From NCBI GenBank assembly GCA_025922875.1, contig JAICGZ010000013.1, positions 1 to 42,682 on the forward strand: 42,682 nt of DNA. The letters run 5' to 3'. The stretch is from Pyrinomonadaceae bacterium (lineage in GTDB: Bacteria; Acidobacteriota; Blastocatellia; Pyrinomonadales; Pyrinomonadaceae). This document shows, piece after piece, positions 20,701 through 29,207 of the stretch. Under the pieces are notes generated by a model that saw nothing but the letters and a program-made list of their open reading frames with translations, did no database searches and was not told the DNA's origin. The position numbers and the translations under genes were made by a program. Position 1 is the first letter of the stretch, and each line of letters begins with the position of its first letter.

Positions 20701-20979
20701 TTCTTTCGGCAGGACGACTCCCAAAGGGACCATGCGGTAATTCGAAGCATCTGACGCATACAAACCGCGATCGCCCAACTCAAAGCGGACTTCTCCCTTG
20801 ATCGCTTTACGCAACGTTCGTTCAAGAGACGCGACATCAATCGTCAATTCGCCGTTTGTTCCCGTCTGCAGACGGTTTTCAATTTTCACGGGCGGTGTTT
20901 TGGTCGCAATCGTTACGAGCCGCTGTGCAACGGTTTTCAGTTTCCCATCCGTTGATTTGTTCAAATAAGGAATAGTCAA
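17800..20979 (-). CDS. FAD-binding oxidase / Fe-S (CCG-domain) fusion, D-lactate dehydrogenase-like, with C-terminal hydrophobic tail
   Basis: PILARGGGTAIPGQTVNFGVVVDFSKYMNRIL, GGMIGNNSCGVHS, GSLSGEHGDGQARGELL, CLACKGCKGECPVQVDVATYKAEF, EPSCATVFREEL, CCGMAGAFGFEKEHYDVS. Start is TTG and overlaps the upstream stop. Confidence 0.9.
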   Translation of the reverse strand: MTIPYLNKSTDGKLKTVAQRLVTIATKTPPVKIENRLQTGTNGELTIDVASLERTLRKAIKGEVRFELGDRGLYASDASNYRMVPLGVVLPKEADDVVETVQACRAHGAPILARGGGTAIPGQTVNFGVVVDFSKYMNRILELEPQKKRARVEPGLVLDVLRKEANKHDLTFGPDPATHSRCTLGGMIGNNSCGVHSVMAGRTSDNIEELEILTYDGTRMRVGATTDDECERLIHEGGRRGEIYAQLKAFRDNYSDLIRRNFPQLPRRVSGYNLPALLPENGFHVARALVGSECTCVLVLEATTKLVDWPPARSLLVIGYEDIFDAADHVVEPLRYDPLAVEALDDSFIDDMKKKGMHPQHLKMMPDGSAWLLVEFGGRTKEDANAGARALMEVLEKTGSAVSFKLFDDAAEERLIWTLREEGLGATAKIPGEPENHEGWEDSAVPPENLGGYLRSLRALLDKYRYEGALYGHFGDGCVHTRLTFDLKTAQGIENFRSFLKEAADLVVSWGGSLSGEHGDGQARGELLPRLFDEETIEAFQEFKKIWDPEWKMNPGKLIDSYRVDEHLRLGTSWDPPPVKTHFSYPDDSFSFAEATERCVGAGVCRRLEGGTMCPSYMVTLEEKHSTRGRARLLGEMIRGETIRDGWRSEEVREALDLCLACKGCKGECPVQVDVATYKAEFLSHYFEHHFRPRSAHTMGQIHFWARIAALVPGIANFLSHAPLARSIARFVAGVHPDRSIPRFARETFAQWFRRREEHRSDNAQSENKPHVLLWPDTFNNFFHPQTSQAAVDVLEAAGFQVEVPRQNLCCGRPLYDWGMLEQAKAMLARILDVLSDHIQRGTPVVVLEPSCATVFREELINLFPNSEDAKRLASQTFLLSEFLRKEAPQFPLPKLPLKALVHGHCHHKAIMKMDDELWVLKQMEVDVTMPETGCCGMAGAFGFEKEHYDVSLRCGERVLLPAVRKAAKDTLIVTDGFSCREQIEQTTDRKAIHLAEVMQLALRNRGESMITEYPEQKYFANGNSATLSKPEAALLIGAGALVAGGMGWGLRTLMRGRS

Positions 20980-22235
20980 AACAGATTCCCTGCGTTATCG
21001 AACTCCATAGGCGACAGGGGGCCATCTACAATTAGCTTTGAATTTTGCTCAGCCTCCTTCAGCAACGGCGCCGACAGCCACAGCTCGTCAAGTGATGCTG
21101 TGTTACGGATGCGACACACGCGCGGTTGTTCCGGGGCGAGTGAGGAGAACAGTGCGACTTCGATCGCGTCTCTGTCCGACGCGAGGGCGAGAGGCGGTGG
21201 ACCTTCCCTTGTGTTGATTACGCCGGGTTCCGTAGCGGTCAACAGATTCACATACGTGACGTGTGGATCGTAATCATTCAAAAACCGCCTGGTAGTGAAA
21301 TCAGCGAGACCGATGCCGAGTCCATTGCCCAGCGACTCAGGCGTCAACGAAAGGACCACGATGCGCTTGTAATCCGGTTCGCGTGCGCCGCCTTTCAAAC
21401 GCCAATCCCCGATCACGTTCAGATCCATTCCCGTGCCGGAAATATTCTTGCCGAGTTGATCGACGACGAGCAGGTCGATGGTGGAGAAGGGAATTTTTGC
21501 GACGTGAGGTTTTGCCAGATCAAGCAAGCGCCTGTCTGTTTGCTCAAACTGGTCATAATCAGGCGGCACAACTTCGATGTGTACCGGCTGCTGGAATCCG
21601 TTTTCAACCACGGCGACGCCCGCGAGGATCTTCGCGTGTGCAAGCGTCAACTTTGGCACCGCCTTCACTGATTCCCAGAGACCATTCGTATGCGCCTCCT
21701 GAGCTCCGCGCTGCTTGCCCAAGCCGACGGTTGCCATCTTCAAAAGCCCGGAGGCTACCCCCGACGCATTCTCGGGATGCGTCTTGATGCGTGCCAGCAC
21801 GATGATGCCGTCCGCTTGAGCAGCGATCTCGTCGAGATGTGCCACAGCTCCCGTAGCCGCGGTACCAAGCGCCTGCGTGTTCATCGTGGCGCGAATCGGC
21901 GTGCGAACGGTGTCTTCAGTAATGCCGAATCGTTTGAGAATTTCTACCTGACCATCTGCTGTAGCACCACCGTGGCTGCCCATGGCGGGAATGATGAACG
22001 GGTCACCACCGGAATGTCTTACGGCCTCGACGATACCGGTCAATATATCGACTGAAGCGCGAATCCCACGGCTACCGGCGGTGATGGCTATTTTGTCGCC
22101 CTTGTTTATTCGCTCCAGCAGTCCTGATTGGACCAGTCGCTGGTAAGTTTCAATGCGAGGATCAGTGATGTGGTTTGACGGCAGTTTTTGTCTGACGTGA
22201 CCGAGGAACGGCACAGCGCGTCGTGGTAAAGTCAT
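20976..22235 (-). CDS. LarA/DUF2088-family protein (lactate racemase-like)
   Basis: GDKIAITAGSRGI, PAMGSHGGATADGQ, ARIKTHPENASGVASGLLKMATVGLGKQRGAQEAH. Likely start is ATG 22235 (MTLPRRAVPFLG); the track extension to 22367 is repeat-derived. Confidence 0.85.
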   Translation of the reverse strand: MTLPRRAVPFLGHVRQKLPSNHITDPRIETYQRLVQSGLLERINKGDKIAITAGSRGIRASVDILTGIVEAVRHSGGDPFIIPAMGSHGGATADGQVEILKRFGITEDTVRTPIRATMNTQALGTAATGAVAHLDEIAAQADGIIVLARIKTHPENASGVASGLLKMATVGLGKQRGAQEAHTNGLWESVKAVPKLTLAHAKILAGVAVVENGFQQPVHIEVVPPDYDQFEQTDRRLLDLAKPHVAKIPFSTIDLLVVDQLGKNISGTGMDLNVIGDWRLKGGAREPDYKRIVVLSLTPESLGNGLGIGLADFTTRRFLNDYDPHVTYVNLLTATEPGVINTREGPPPLALASDRDAIEVALFSSLAPEQPRVCRIRNTASLDELWLSAPLLKEAEQNSKLIVDGPLSPMEFDNAGNLF

Positions 22236-22276
22236 TGCTGGATGCCGCTTCAAAACTACGTCCCCCCTTGCGCGAC

Positions 22277-22357
22277 TACTTCTCTGTGCAATCTCTGTGT
22301 TCTCTGTGTCTCTGTGGTTGTATTCTTCATTAACCACCAGAGTTTGCAGTGAGAAGA
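22277..22357. repeat. CTCTGTG-heptad palindrome, degenerate right arm
   Basis: ACTTCTCTGTGCAATCTCTGTGTTCTCTGTGTCTCTGTGGTT / TTAACCACCAGAGTTTGCAGTGAGAAG. Confidence 0.85.
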
Positions 22358-22379
22358 GCCTGTACACCGGCGTTTCCCG

Positions 22380-24131
22380 TCAAATTATCTCGCGTACTTT
22401 GTTTTCCACGACCGTTTTCAGGATCTGCCAGCGATCTTCCTCTCCTCTTAATAGAGCCTGCGCGAATTTCAGACTCTGGTCCATCGTGATGTTTCCAGGC
22501 AACGGTGGTTCGTGCGGATCGATGACTGCTTCGACAAGCGCGGGACCGGGAGTTTGTAGCGCCTGCCGTAGCACGGATGAAGTTTCACCGGGCTGCTCCA
22601 ACGTGAATCCTTCCGCTCCGCAAGCGCGTGCAAAAGCGGCAAAATCAATCGGCTCCAAATCGACGCCGAACGACGGATTGCCTTCAAGCACGATCTGCTC
22701 CCATTTGATCATTCCTAACGAGTTGTTCTTGATTACGATCACCTTCACCGGCAGTTTGTATTTGACAAGTGTCGCCATCTCGCACATGAGCATGCTGAAT
22801 CCCCCGTCGCCGACAATGCAGATGACCTGGCGGTCCGGAAAAGCAACTGCGGCGCCGATGCTGTAGGGCACAGCATTCGCCATAGTCGCCAGAGTTCCGG
22901 AAAGCGAGAATTGCATTCCGTCTTTGATGTCGATATAGCGAGCGGCCCACGTTGCAATCGTGCCACTGTCCGTCGAAACGATCGCGTTGTGCTCGAGAAG
23001 TTTGTTCAACTCGAAAGCGACCACCTGCGGTTTGAGTGGTAGATCCGATCGAGTGCCGCGAGTCTGGAGTAACTCTCGCCACTGTTTCATGTTGCTCTGC
23101 GCCGTCTCTAAAAAGCTGCGGTCCTTATTTTGACGAAGCAGTGGAAGCAGGGCCTGCAACACCTCGCTGCAATGTCCGACCAGACCGACGTCGACAGGAT
23201 GCCGCAAGCCGATTCGCGCCGGATCGATGTCGATCTGCACAACCTTCGCTTTTCCGGGTTTCGGATAGAACTCGAGATACGGGAAGCTGGTCCCCGCCAT
23301 AATGAGCGTGTCGCAGTTTTTTGCCGCTTCGTGCGACGGAGCTGTGCCCAGCAATCCGAGCCCGCCTGTTGTGTAGGGGCTGTCGTCAGGAACGACTGCC
23401 TTGCCGAGCAGCGGTTTGATGATTACGCCTGCTGTTCGTTCAGCCGTTTCCAAAACCTGCTTGCGAGCCTTGAGGCAGCCGGCGCCCGCGAGGATCACCA
23501 CGCGCGAGCCGTTGTTGATCAAGTCCGCGGCCTGCTGAAGTAGTTGCGCGTGAGGCAACGGAGTTGCCGGTGCGTAGATGTCATCACTGTGATGCGGGAT
23601 GTTTGCGTCAGAGCGTTTGCCGTCCGACTCCCAGTCTTGAATGTCTTTGGGGATCGTCAGGTGGGCCACCCCTCTACGCGCCAGCGCAGTTTTAACTGCT
23701 TGATCCACTGCGTTCGCGACGTGCGCGGGACCCATTATTCGTTGACTGTAGACTGCGACGTCCATGAAAAGCTTGTCGAGGTCCACGTCCTGCTGAAAAT
23801 GTGTGCCGATTAGATCGTGAAAAGTATGGCCGGTTATGGCTAACACGGGTTGTCCGTCAAACTTCGCGTCATATAGCCCGTTCAGCAAGTGAATGCCGCC
23901 GGGGCCCGACGTGGCCACACAAACACCCAGTCTTCCGGTGTATTTGGCGTATCCGCAGGCAGCGAATGCGGCCGCTTCTTCGTGGCGCACTTGAATGAAA
24001 CGTATCTTCTCCTGATTTGTCCTCAGCGCCTCGAAGATTCCATTCACGCCGTCACCGGGAAGACCGAAGACCGTATCAACTCCCCAATCAATAAGACGTC
24101 CGATCAAAATCTCGGCAACTGTTTTAGCCAT
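22380..24131 (-). CDS. ThDP-dependent enzyme, pyruvate oxidase/acetolactate synthase-like
   Basis: FGLPGDGVNGIFEALR, RHEEAAAFAACGYAKYTGRLGVCVATSGPGGIHLLNGLYDAK, GDGGFSMLMCEMATLVKYKLPVKVIVIKNNSLGMIKWEQ. Confidence 0.92.
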   Translation of the reverse strand: MAKTVAEILIGRLIDWGVDTVFGLPGDGVNGIFEALRTNQEKIRFIQVRHEEAAAFAACGYAKYTGRLGVCVATSGPGGIHLLNGLYDAKFDGQPVLAITGHTFHDLIGTHFQQDVDLDKLFMDVAVYSQRIMGPAHVANAVDQAVKTALARRGVAHLTIPKDIQDWESDGKRSDANIPHHSDDIYAPATPLPHAQLLQQAADLINNGSRVVILAGAGCLKARKQVLETAERTAGVIIKPLLGKAVVPDDSPYTTGGLGLLGTAPSHEAAKNCDTLIMAGTSFPYLEFYPKPGKAKVVQIDIDPARIGLRHPVDVGLVGHCSEVLQALLPLLRQNKDRSFLETAQSNMKQWRELLQTRGTRSDLPLKPQVVAFELNKLLEHNAIVSTDSGTIATWAARYIDIKDGMQFSLSGTLATMANAVPYSIGAAVAFPDRQVICIVGDGGFSMLMCEMATLVKYKLPVKVIVIKNNSLGMIKWEQIVLEGNPSFGVDLEPIDFAAFARACGAEGFTLEQPGETSSVLRQALQTPGPALVEAVIDPHEPPLPGNITMDQSLKFAQALLRGEEDRWQILKTVVENKVREII

Positions 24132-24432
24132 CTTTTGTGTCCCTTCAACTTGCGCGTACTCTTCTCCTTGATGGTGAGCGCTTTATCTTCTCTCTCACAT
24201 TTCATGAATTCATCATGCTTTTGCCTCATTGGTCGTGAATATGTGATAGGTAGTTTCGCAAATATACTCATCGTGAACTGCGGACGTACTCGCTTGAGTG
24301 ATTACACTCATTAACGAGAAGGGCGCAGCGCAGTCGCCGCAACTTCTAACTAACCCAAGATGATCGACATTGTTTCGCGATAGGTGGTCTGTTGAATTCT
24401 GCAACGCCCCTAATGCGGCTTGCACGAAACTA

Positions 24433-24533
24433 GTCTTCTCTGTGCAATCTCTGTGTTCTCTGTGCCTCTGTGGTTAATGAAATGCTTAGAAGACAACCAC
24501 AGAAGCACAGAGAACACAGAGATTGCACAGATT
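24433..24533. repeat. CTCTGTG-heptad intergenic palindrome
   Basis: GTCTTCTCTGTGCAATCTCTGTGTTCTCTGTGCCTCTGTGGTT / AACCACAGAAGCACAGAGAACACAGAGATTGCACAGA. Confidence 0.92.
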
Positions 24534-24546
24534 TGGATGGTCCAAT

Positions 24547-25608
24547 ATGCCGTGGGTACGGTTCAGTACATATCCGCTTCTTGTAAATCTGGTTGTCTTC
24601 ACTGCGGCCGGACTCGTGGTCTGGTTCGCCGGTGTGCGACTCTCCACTTACGCTGATGCAGTGTCCATTCGCATGCGACTGAGCCAGGCATTTCTCGGAA
24701 TCGCGCTACTCGGTGTTGCTACTTCTCTGGCTGAAGTGGCCACAACTATCACGGCAGCGTCGATCGGCAACGCCGATCTGGTTTCGGGAAATCTTTTCGG
24801 TGGAGTTGCTCTGCAAATCACGGTACTGGCGATCGTCGATCTGATGGTCGTGCGCGGAGCGCTAACCTACTTCACGCCGAGCGCAGTGTTGTTATTCCAG
24901 GGCGCAATGCTTCTTTTAATGTTGTCGCTCGCGCTGGCTGGCGGTGCGATTGGTGAACCCATCGTCGTTTTCGGAGTTGGCTTGACGTCAATCCTGCTGG
25001 CCGGCGGGTATTTGCTTACACTGCGGATTTCAAAGGACGAGACGTACTTGCCGCGCTGGCGTCCTTCAGATGAATCGGCGCCCGTCAGCAAACAAAAACA
25101 GGTCGAACCCGACGGTGTTCCCGAAGGCCGGAAGCTCTACTGGTACATAGCTGTCATGGTTTTGCTGATCTTCGCCGGCGGCTGGGTTCTGGCTCAGACG
25201 GGAGATGCAATTGCACAACAAACGAATTTGGGCGCCAGTTTTGTCGGCGCGGCACTGGTCGCAGGCGCTACTTCTTTGCCTGAGCTGAGCACGACGTTAA
25301 CCGCTGCTCGTCACGGCAATCATGAGATGGCTGTCTCAAACATCCTCGGCACCAATTGTCTTGAGATGGCGCTCTTCTTCATTGGTGACTTGTTTTTCTC
25401 GCGCGGCGCGATTCTCGCCGAGATGAACCGCTCAGCTTTTGTCGCCGGAACTCTCAGTCTTATCGTCACGTGCATCTTCCTGCTTGGTCTCCTGGAACGA
25501 CGTAATCGCACGGTGCTTGGGATGGGCGTCGATTCACTGGCGGTTCTAATCACTTACATTGTCGGACTGGGCGGGCTTTATTACGTACGAAATGAACCGG
25601 GGTTCTAA
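24547..25608 (+). CDS. Sodium/calcium exchanger-type membrane protein
   Basis: Two inverted repeats with GVATSLAEVATTITAASIGNADLVSGNLFGG and AGATSLPELSTTLTAARHGNHEMAVSNILGTNCLE. Start set to MPWVRF at 24547. Confidence 0.9.
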   Translation: MPWVRFSTYPLLVNLVVFTAAGLVVWFAGVRLSTYADAVSIRMRLSQAFLGIALLGVATSLAEVATTITAASIGNADLVSGNLFGGVALQITVLAIVDLMVVRGALTYFTPSAVLLFQGAMLLLMLSLALAGGAIGEPIVVFGVGLTSILLAGGYLLTLRISKDETYLPRWRPSDESAPVSKQKQVEPDGVPEGRKLYWYIAVMVLLIFAGGWVLAQTGDAIAQQTNLGASFVGAALVAGATSLPELSTTLTAARHGNHEMAVSNILGTNCLEMALFFIGDLFFSRGAILAEMNRSAFVAGTLSLIVTCIFLLGLLERRNRTVLGMGVDSLAVLITYIVGLGGLYYVRNEPGF

Positions 25609-25611
25609 TCA

Positions 25612-26643
25612 GTGAATCATGCTGTTGAGCGAAATGATCTCCGCAAGCGGTGTAGCGGCATCGCTATGCGCGGCTGTGTCGCGCTCTTCACGCTAACAAT
25701 TCTTTCCGGTTGCACTGGAGTTCAATCCGCTCTCGATCCTGCCGGAAGAGAGGCCGGCACGATTGCGCGGTTATTCTGGTGGATGACCATCGGCTCGATG
25801 ATTGTCTGGCTGGGAGTGATCGTCCTTCTCATTTACTCAGTGCGTACTCGAGCTGAGTCGTTCACGCGACGCAAGGCAAGAATAATGATCGTCGGGGGCG
25901 GCGTGGTCGTGCCGGTAGTGGTCTTAACTGTCCTGCTTTTGTATGGATTGGCGCCGATCCCGGCAATGTTGGCGCCTGCGCCGCCGGGCAGTCTCAAGAT
26001 CGCGGTGTCAGGCGAACAGTGGTGGTGGCGCGTGCATTACTTGCCACCGGGTCAGGCCCCAATTCCATCGGCGAACGAGATTCGACTGCCGGTCGGAGAA
26101 CCGGTGGAATTTCATCTGGAGAGCCCGGACGTAATCCATTCGTTCTGGATCCCACCTCTGGGCGGCAAGATGGACATGATCCCCGGACGCAAAACGCGTC
26201 TGGTTCTTACACCATCGCGGACGGGTGTGTTTCGTGGCGCGTGTGCTGAATACTGTGGCGCTTCACATGCATTGATGGCGTTCTCAGTGGTGGTCCAACA
26301 GAGAGAGGAATTTGCCGCGTGGCTCAGTCATCAATCGCAGCCAGCCGAATCGCCGCAGGAATTGTTGGCGATACAGGGAGCACATTTATTTCTTGCCAAT
26401 GGGTGCAGTGCCTGCCACACGATTCGTGGTACCGCCGCCGCGGGAGTTGTTGGTCCGGACCTCACGCACGTTGGTAGTCGCTTGAGTCTCGCCGCGGGAA
26501 TCTTACCCAACGACCCGAATGCTTTTGAACGCTGGATAGGGCAGACCCACGACCTAAAACCCGAAGTACTGATGCCCGCGTTTCACATGCTCCCTCCTGA
26601 GGACACTCGCGCTCTAGCCGCATATCTGGAAGGCCTCAAATGA
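25612..26643 (+). CDS. coxB: Cytochrome c oxidase subunit II with fused cytochrome c domain (caa3 type)
   Basis: Copper-A segment CAEYCGASHALMAF; EQWWWRVHY; C-terminal heme motif NGCSACHTIRGT ... VGPDLTHVGSR. Confidence 0.95.
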   Translation: MNHAVERNDLRKRCSGIAMRGCVALFTLTILSGCTGVQSALDPAGREAGTIARLFWWMTIGSMIVWLGVIVLLIYSVRTRAESFTRRKARIMIVGGGVVVPVVVLTVLLLYGLAPIPAMLAPAPPGSLKIAVSGEQWWWRVHYLPPGQAPIPSANEIRLPVGEPVEFHLESPDVIHSFWIPPLGGKMDMIPGRKTRLVLTPSRTGVFRGACAEYCGASHALMAFSVVVQQREEFAAWLSHQSQPAESPQELLAIQGAHLFLANGCSACHTIRGTAAAGVVGPDLTHVGSRLSLAAGILPNDPNAFERWIGQTHDLKPEVLMPAFHMLPPEDTRALAAYLEGLK

Positions 26644-29204
26644 GGGCACGCAACACAATCGATCAATTGGCAACCGATGTTGAGCCTCTGAAGAGCGCTC
26701 CGCCGGAGGATGTTCAAGCAGCTCAAACTGAGCGTCTGCTTAAGGCCTGGAAAACTCCGACCGGCTGGCGTTACTGGTCTGCCGTAAACAACTCTGAAGT
26801 CGGACTCTGGTACACGGCCGCCACTTTTTTCTTTCTGCTCTTTGGCGGTGTTCTGGCGTTGCTGATGCGTATTCAGTTGGCGCGTCCGCGGAATGATTTC
26901 TTATCAGCTGAAGTCTACAACCAGGCCTTTACGGTTCATGGATCGGTGATGATGTTCTTGTTTGCGATACCGGTCTTTGAAGCTCTTGCCGTCATGTTCC
27001 TGCCGCAGATGCTGGGGGCGCGTGACCTTCCGTTTCCGCGATTGTCGGCCTTTGGTTTTTGGGCCTTCCTGCTCGGCGGCATTTTTCTCGCCGGCTCGAT
27101 CTTCTTCAATGCCGCGCCACAAGGCGGCTGGTTCATGTATCCGCCGTTGACTTCGAGCTATCAGAAGGGCATTGGACCTGATATCTGGTTGCTGGGATTC
27201 TCATTCATTGAGATTGCCGCGATCGCTGCCGCTGTCGAAATGATTGTGGGATCGCTCAAGTGCCGGCCCCCGGGAATGCGCATAAACCTCATCCCGCTTT
27301 ACGTCTGGTACGTGCTCGTAGCATCGATAATGATCCTGTTTGCGTTTCCACCGCTGATCGCCGGAAGCATGTTGTTGGAAGTCGAACGCGCGTTCGGCTG
27401 GCCCTTTTTCAATCCCGCAGGCGGCGGCGATCCACTGCTCTGGCAACACCTGTTCTGGCTGTTTGGGCATCCCGAGGTCTATATCATATTCCTGCCTTCG
27501 GTCGCGTTGATCGCCATGATCGTTCCTACATTTGCGAGGCGTGCGATCGTTGGTTACACATGGATCGTCCTGGCAGCAATTGGAACGGGCTTTCTCAGTT
27601 TTGGACTGTGGGTCCATCACATGTTCACCACCGGCTTGCCGGGCATTTCACTGGGCCTTTTCTCAGCGGCTTCGGAAGCGGTGGCCATTCCCACCGGAGT
27701 TCAGATCTTTTGTTTTCTTGCGACTATCGCGGCGGGTCGAGTAGTGCGGTCGGTCGCCATGCTCTTTTCAATGGGCGCTCTCGTGATCTTCGTGCTCGGT
27801 GGATTGACGGGGGTGATGGTCGCAATCGCACCTTTTGATTTTCAGGCGCACGATACATTTTTTGTCGTCGGACATTTTCATTATGTGTTAATCGGCGGGG
27901 CACTCTTTCCTATATTCGCGGCCTGTTACTACTTCTTTCCACTCGTCAACGGCAAGCAGCTCTCCGAAAAATTAGGAAGAGTTGGTTTCTGGATCGCCTT
28001 TATCGGCTTCAATGTCGCGTTCTTGCCTATGCACGTGACCGGCTTGCGCGGCATGCCACGGCGCGTTTTCACGTATGAAGCCGGAATCGGATTTGACGCG
28101 CTGAACCTTACTACCAGTATTGGCGCGTTTGTCCTCGCGATAGGCATCGGCGTGATTTTTTGGGACTTGCTGCGGCCCAAGGGAAAACAGCCCTACTCCG
28201 AACGCAACCCATGGAACGCGGGAACCTTGGAATGGACTCAGGAGATGCCGGGCAAGCCATGGGGCATTCGTTCTATACCGGAAATCGACAGCCGTTATCC
28301 CCTGTGGGACCAGCCGGATTTCATTCGCGACGTCGACGAAGGACGGTTCTACTTACCTGATGCCGAAGAAGGACTGAGAGAGACAATCGTCACGTCTCCG
28401 GTTGACGCCACGCCTGAGCAGATTCAACGGTTGCCTGGTCCGAGTTTCATTACTCTTATCGCCGCCCTGGCAACTGGTGGGTTTTTCGTATTCGGCACTT
28501 TTCACTGGTGGTGGCCTGCTTTGGGGAGCCTCGTGCTCGCGACGGGAGTAATCATTTACTGGTTGTGGACGGGAACCGGTCTCATACCTGAGAAACACGA
28601 AAAGGATGCAGGCCTCGGCTTAACGCTTCCACTCTACAGTTCAGGGCCTTCGTCAGTTTCGTGGTGGGCCGTCGTGATCACGATGCTGGCTGACTTCACT
28701 GCCTTCATGTGCGTCATCTTTGGTTACTTCTTTTTTTGGACCATCCATGATGATTTTCCTCCCGCAAACATCAACGGCCCGGGCGTGATGTGGCCCACCA
28801 TCGCCGCAATCACACTGTTGCTTGCATGGGCCTCCACGCTGCTCGCTCGACGCTGGAACAGGATGGATTGGCCCACCGGGTTCTATGCCGGAATTGTCGC
28901 CGCCGTCGTGCTGGCGCTTGCCGGCACAGCGTTCCTTTTGGCTGGTCCATGGTTTACTCGGCTCGATCCCACGAGCCACGTCTATTCAGCTACTGTTTGG
29001 ATACTGGTTATCTGGACCGCATTCCACATCGTGATAGGTGTCGTGATGCACGGTTATTGCGCTGCCCGAAGAATCGCACGCCGCATGACCGCGCGTTACG
29101 ACAGCGAAATCGTAAATGTCGCGGTCTACTGGCATTTCGTGGCGTTGACGGTAGTCATAACCGTGGCGGTGATCGCCGGCTTTCCGCTGCTGACCAGAGG
29201 TTGA
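26640..29204 (+). CDS. ctaD: Cytochrome c oxidase subunit I fused to subunit III
   Basis: FTVHGSVMMF, LFWLFGHPEVYIIFLP, WVHHMFTTG, HDTFFVVGHFHYVLIGG (subunit I), then a C-terminal subunit III-like multi-TM region. ATGA overlap with coxB. Confidence 0.95.
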   Translation: MRARNTIDQLATDVEPLKSAPPEDVQAAQTERLLKAWKTPTGWRYWSAVNNSEVGLWYTAATFFFLLFGGVLALLMRIQLARPRNDFLSAEVYNQAFTVHGSVMMFLFAIPVFEALAVMFLPQMLGARDLPFPRLSAFGFWAFLLGGIFLAGSIFFNAAPQGGWFMYPPLTSSYQKGIGPDIWLLGFSFIEIAAIAAAVEMIVGSLKCRPPGMRINLIPLYVWYVLVASIMILFAFPPLIAGSMLLEVERAFGWPFFNPAGGGDPLLWQHLFWLFGHPEVYIIFLPSVALIAMIVPTFARRAIVGYTWIVLAAIGTGFLSFGLWVHHMFTTGLPGISLGLFSAASEAVAIPTGVQIFCFLATIAAGRVVRSVAMLFSMGALVIFVLGGLTGVMVAIAPFDFQAHDTFFVVGHFHYVLIGGALFPIFAACYYFFPLVNGKQLSEKLGRVGFWIAFIGFNVAFLPMHVTGLRGMPRRVFTYEAGIGFDALNLTTSIGAFVLAIGIGVIFWDLLRPKGKQPYSERNPWNAGTLEWTQEMPGKPWGIRSIPEIDSRYPLWDQPDFIRDVDEGRFYLPDAEEGLRETIVTSPVDATPEQIQRLPGPSFITLIAALATGGFFVFGTFHWWWPALGSLVLATGVIIYWLWTGTGLIPEKHEKDAGLGLTLPLYSSGPSSVSWWAVVITMLADFTAFMCVIFGYFFFWTIHDDFPPANINGPGVMWPTIAAITLLLAWASTLLARRWNRMDWPTGFYAGIVAAVVLALAGTAFLLAGPWFTRLDPTSHVYSATVWILVIWTAFHIVIGVVMHGYCAARRIARRMTARYDSEIVNVAVYWHFVALTVVITVAVIAGFPLLTRG

Positions 29205-29207
29205 AGA

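Noticed and set aside
22297-22866. 189-aa plus-strand ORF beginning in a hairpin
   Set aside because: Starts in repeat sequence (MFSVSLWLYSS) and runs antisense into the ThDP enzyme.
27260-27838. 192-aa plus-strand ORF
   Set aside because: Out-of-frame inside ctaD; Arg/Ser/His-rich composition typical of shadow ORFs.
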